Below, piece by piece: positions 63,308 through 64,000 of a DNA stretch of 64,000 bases. Every line of letters begins with the position of its first letter. Position 1 is the first letter of the stretch. The notes beneath the pieces were generated by a model that was not told the DNA's origin, did not search any database, and saw only the letters and a program-made list of their open reading frames with translations. The DNA is from Streptomyces aquilus. GTDB taxonomy: Bacteria; Actinomycetota; Actinomycetes; Streptomycetales; Streptomycetaceae. The stretch is from NCBI RefSeq assembly GCF_003955715.1, contig NZ_CP034463.1:9672001-9736000 (forward strand). The letters are read 5' to 3'. Both the position numbers and the translations under genes were made by a program.

Positions 63308-63750
63308 TGCATGCTCCCCTCACCCCGACGACACGACTGCCCATCGGGTCGGACGCCGACCTCGCCTGGCTGCGCCAGCATGTGCGGCAGTGCGCCGCAG
63401 ACCTCGGCTTCGGCCTCGTCCAGCAGACGAAGCTGGTGACGGCGGCCAGTGAGCTGGCCCGCAACACCCTCGTCCACGGCGGCGGAGGGCATGTGGAGAT
63501 CACGACGCCGGCGGACGGGGCGCGCCGCGGGCTGCGGCTGTCCTTCGTCGACAACGGCCCGGGCATCCGTGACGTCGATCTGGCCCTGACCGACGGCTAC
63601 ACCACCGGCGGAGGACTGGGCATGGGTCTGAGCGGTGCCAAGCGGCTCGTCCAGGATTTCGTCCTGGACACCCGTCCCGGCTTGGGCACCACCGTCACCA
63701 TCACCGAATGGGTGTCCGGCTTTCCGGCGCCCCGCCCGGGGGTGCGGTGA
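63307..63750 (+). CDS. rsbT: RsbT-like switch kinase
   Basis: The 147-residue protein is a GHKL-type kinase with the N box SELARNTLVHGGGG, G1 DNGPGIRD and G2 GGGLGMGLSGAKRL. RsbT phosphorylates RsbR and RsbS and then activates a PP2C phosphatase. The last residues are Pro/Gly-rich. The ATG overlaps the rsbS TGA by one base, and the stop overlaps the GTG of the next ATPase gene. Confidence 0.92.
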   Translation: MHAPLTPTTRLPIGSDADLAWLRQHVRQCAADLGFGLVQQTKLVTAASELARNTLVHGGGGHVEITTPADGARRGLRLSFVDNGPGIRDVDLALTDGYTTGGGLGMGLSGAKRLVQDFVLDTRPGLGTTVTITEWVSGFPAPRPGVR

Positions 63751-64000
63751 GCAGGGTCTGGGACGTTCCCGTTCCCGAAACCACCCGGGTCCGCGACGTC
63801 CGCGTCGCGGCCGAGAGCGCCTGTGCCGCGGCCGGACTGGACGCCCGCTCCACGGCCGCCGCGGCGCTGGTGGCCACCGAACTCGCGACCAACCTCGTCA
63901 AACACGCCAGCGGCGGCCGCATCGTGATCAACCTGACCGGGCCCGCCGCCACCCTCGCCGATCCCGCGCACCGGGTGCAGATCACCTCGCTCGACCACGG
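63747..64000 (+). CDS. GHKL ATPase, probably anti-sigma or SpoIIE-fusion (partial)
   Basis: The 84 visible codons encode a GHKL ATPase start with the N box TELATNLVKHASGGRI. In Streptomyces the gene after rsbT is often an ATP-binding protein fused to a SpoIIE-type phosphatase, the likely RsbX/RsbU-like output step; the window ends before this can be tested. GTG 63747 overlaps the rsbT stop (GTGA), so it belongs to the same coupled operon. Confidence 0.8.
   Translation, partial: MSRVWDVPVPETTRVRDVRVAAESACAAAGLDARSTAAAALVATELATNLVKHASGGRIVINLTGPAATLADPAHRVQITSLDH

Overview
The window is high-GC DNA with strong G/C preference at third codon positions, many GTG starts, and gene families typical of Streptomyces: SpoIIE-type phosphatases, RsbRST modules, CBM2-tagged cellulases and abundant TetR, LacI and AraC regulators. 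It reads as chromosome from a saprophytic Streptomyces or close relative, probably outside the conserved core, because intact metabolic genes alternate with decayed gene fragments. No rRNA, tRNA, CRISPR array or intact insertion sequence was seen.

Layout. 1-1.1 kb: start of a secreted protein, then relics of an Imm7-like immunity gene and an IS5-type transposase. 1.1-5.9 kb: secreted beta-propeller protein, lipoprotein, MFS transporter. 6.3-11.1 kb: a translationally coupled flavin monooxygenase, SDR and aldehyde dehydrogenase set with an AraC regulator, resembling the mycobacterial mymA/virS arrangement. 11.1-15 kb: Spo0M/TerD-like and SARP-like relics around an epimerase and an aldo/keto reductase with a divergent TetR gene. 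15-27.3 kb: plant-polymer block with a GH78-type glycosidase, GH6, GH48 and GH12 cellulases and a CelR/CebR-like LacI repressor. Perfect TGGGAGCGCTCCCA boxes precede GH48 and GH12, a degenerate one precedes the GH6 unit, and a 48-codon ORF lies in the GH6 leader. 27.5-30.1 kb: P450, [3Fe-4S] ferredoxin and ferredoxin reductase, a complete electron chain.

30.2-34.1 kb is accessory: a zinc-ribbon relic, then an overlapping pair encoding a 160-residue protein and a membrane M48 protease carrying a Clp-N-like C-terminal domain. 34.4-37.9 kb: benzoylformate decarboxylase among LivM and malate/lactate dehydrogenase relics, plus a Tat-exported alpha/beta hydrolase. 38-43.4 kb: DUF1345 protein, PucR-type regulator, Hsp100 ATPase and DUF1269 protein. 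43.6-48.3 kb: FdhF/YdeP oxidoreductase, Dyp peroxidase, BrkB-like membrane protein and a degenerate Nudix protein. 48.5-54.8 kb: GvpU-like protein, MerR regulator, two TetR/enzyme divergons with paired operators, and a repeat protein.

55-58.6 kb holds the most striking architecture. One polypeptide contains an ECF-like sigma factor, a ZAS-type zinc motif, a transmembrane helix and an external AbfB (CBM42) arabinan-binding domain. It is divergent from a secreted GH43 arabinofuranosidase with the same type of binding domain, which suggests a one-protein arabinan sensor controlling its enzyme. 58.7-64 kb is a general-stress module: SigB/F-type sigma factor, MarR regulator, atypical PP2C phosphatase, then overlapping rsbR, rsbS, rsbT and an ATPase gene that runs off the window. 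Similar TTGCCAT-type sites occur upstream of both the sigma gene and rsbR.
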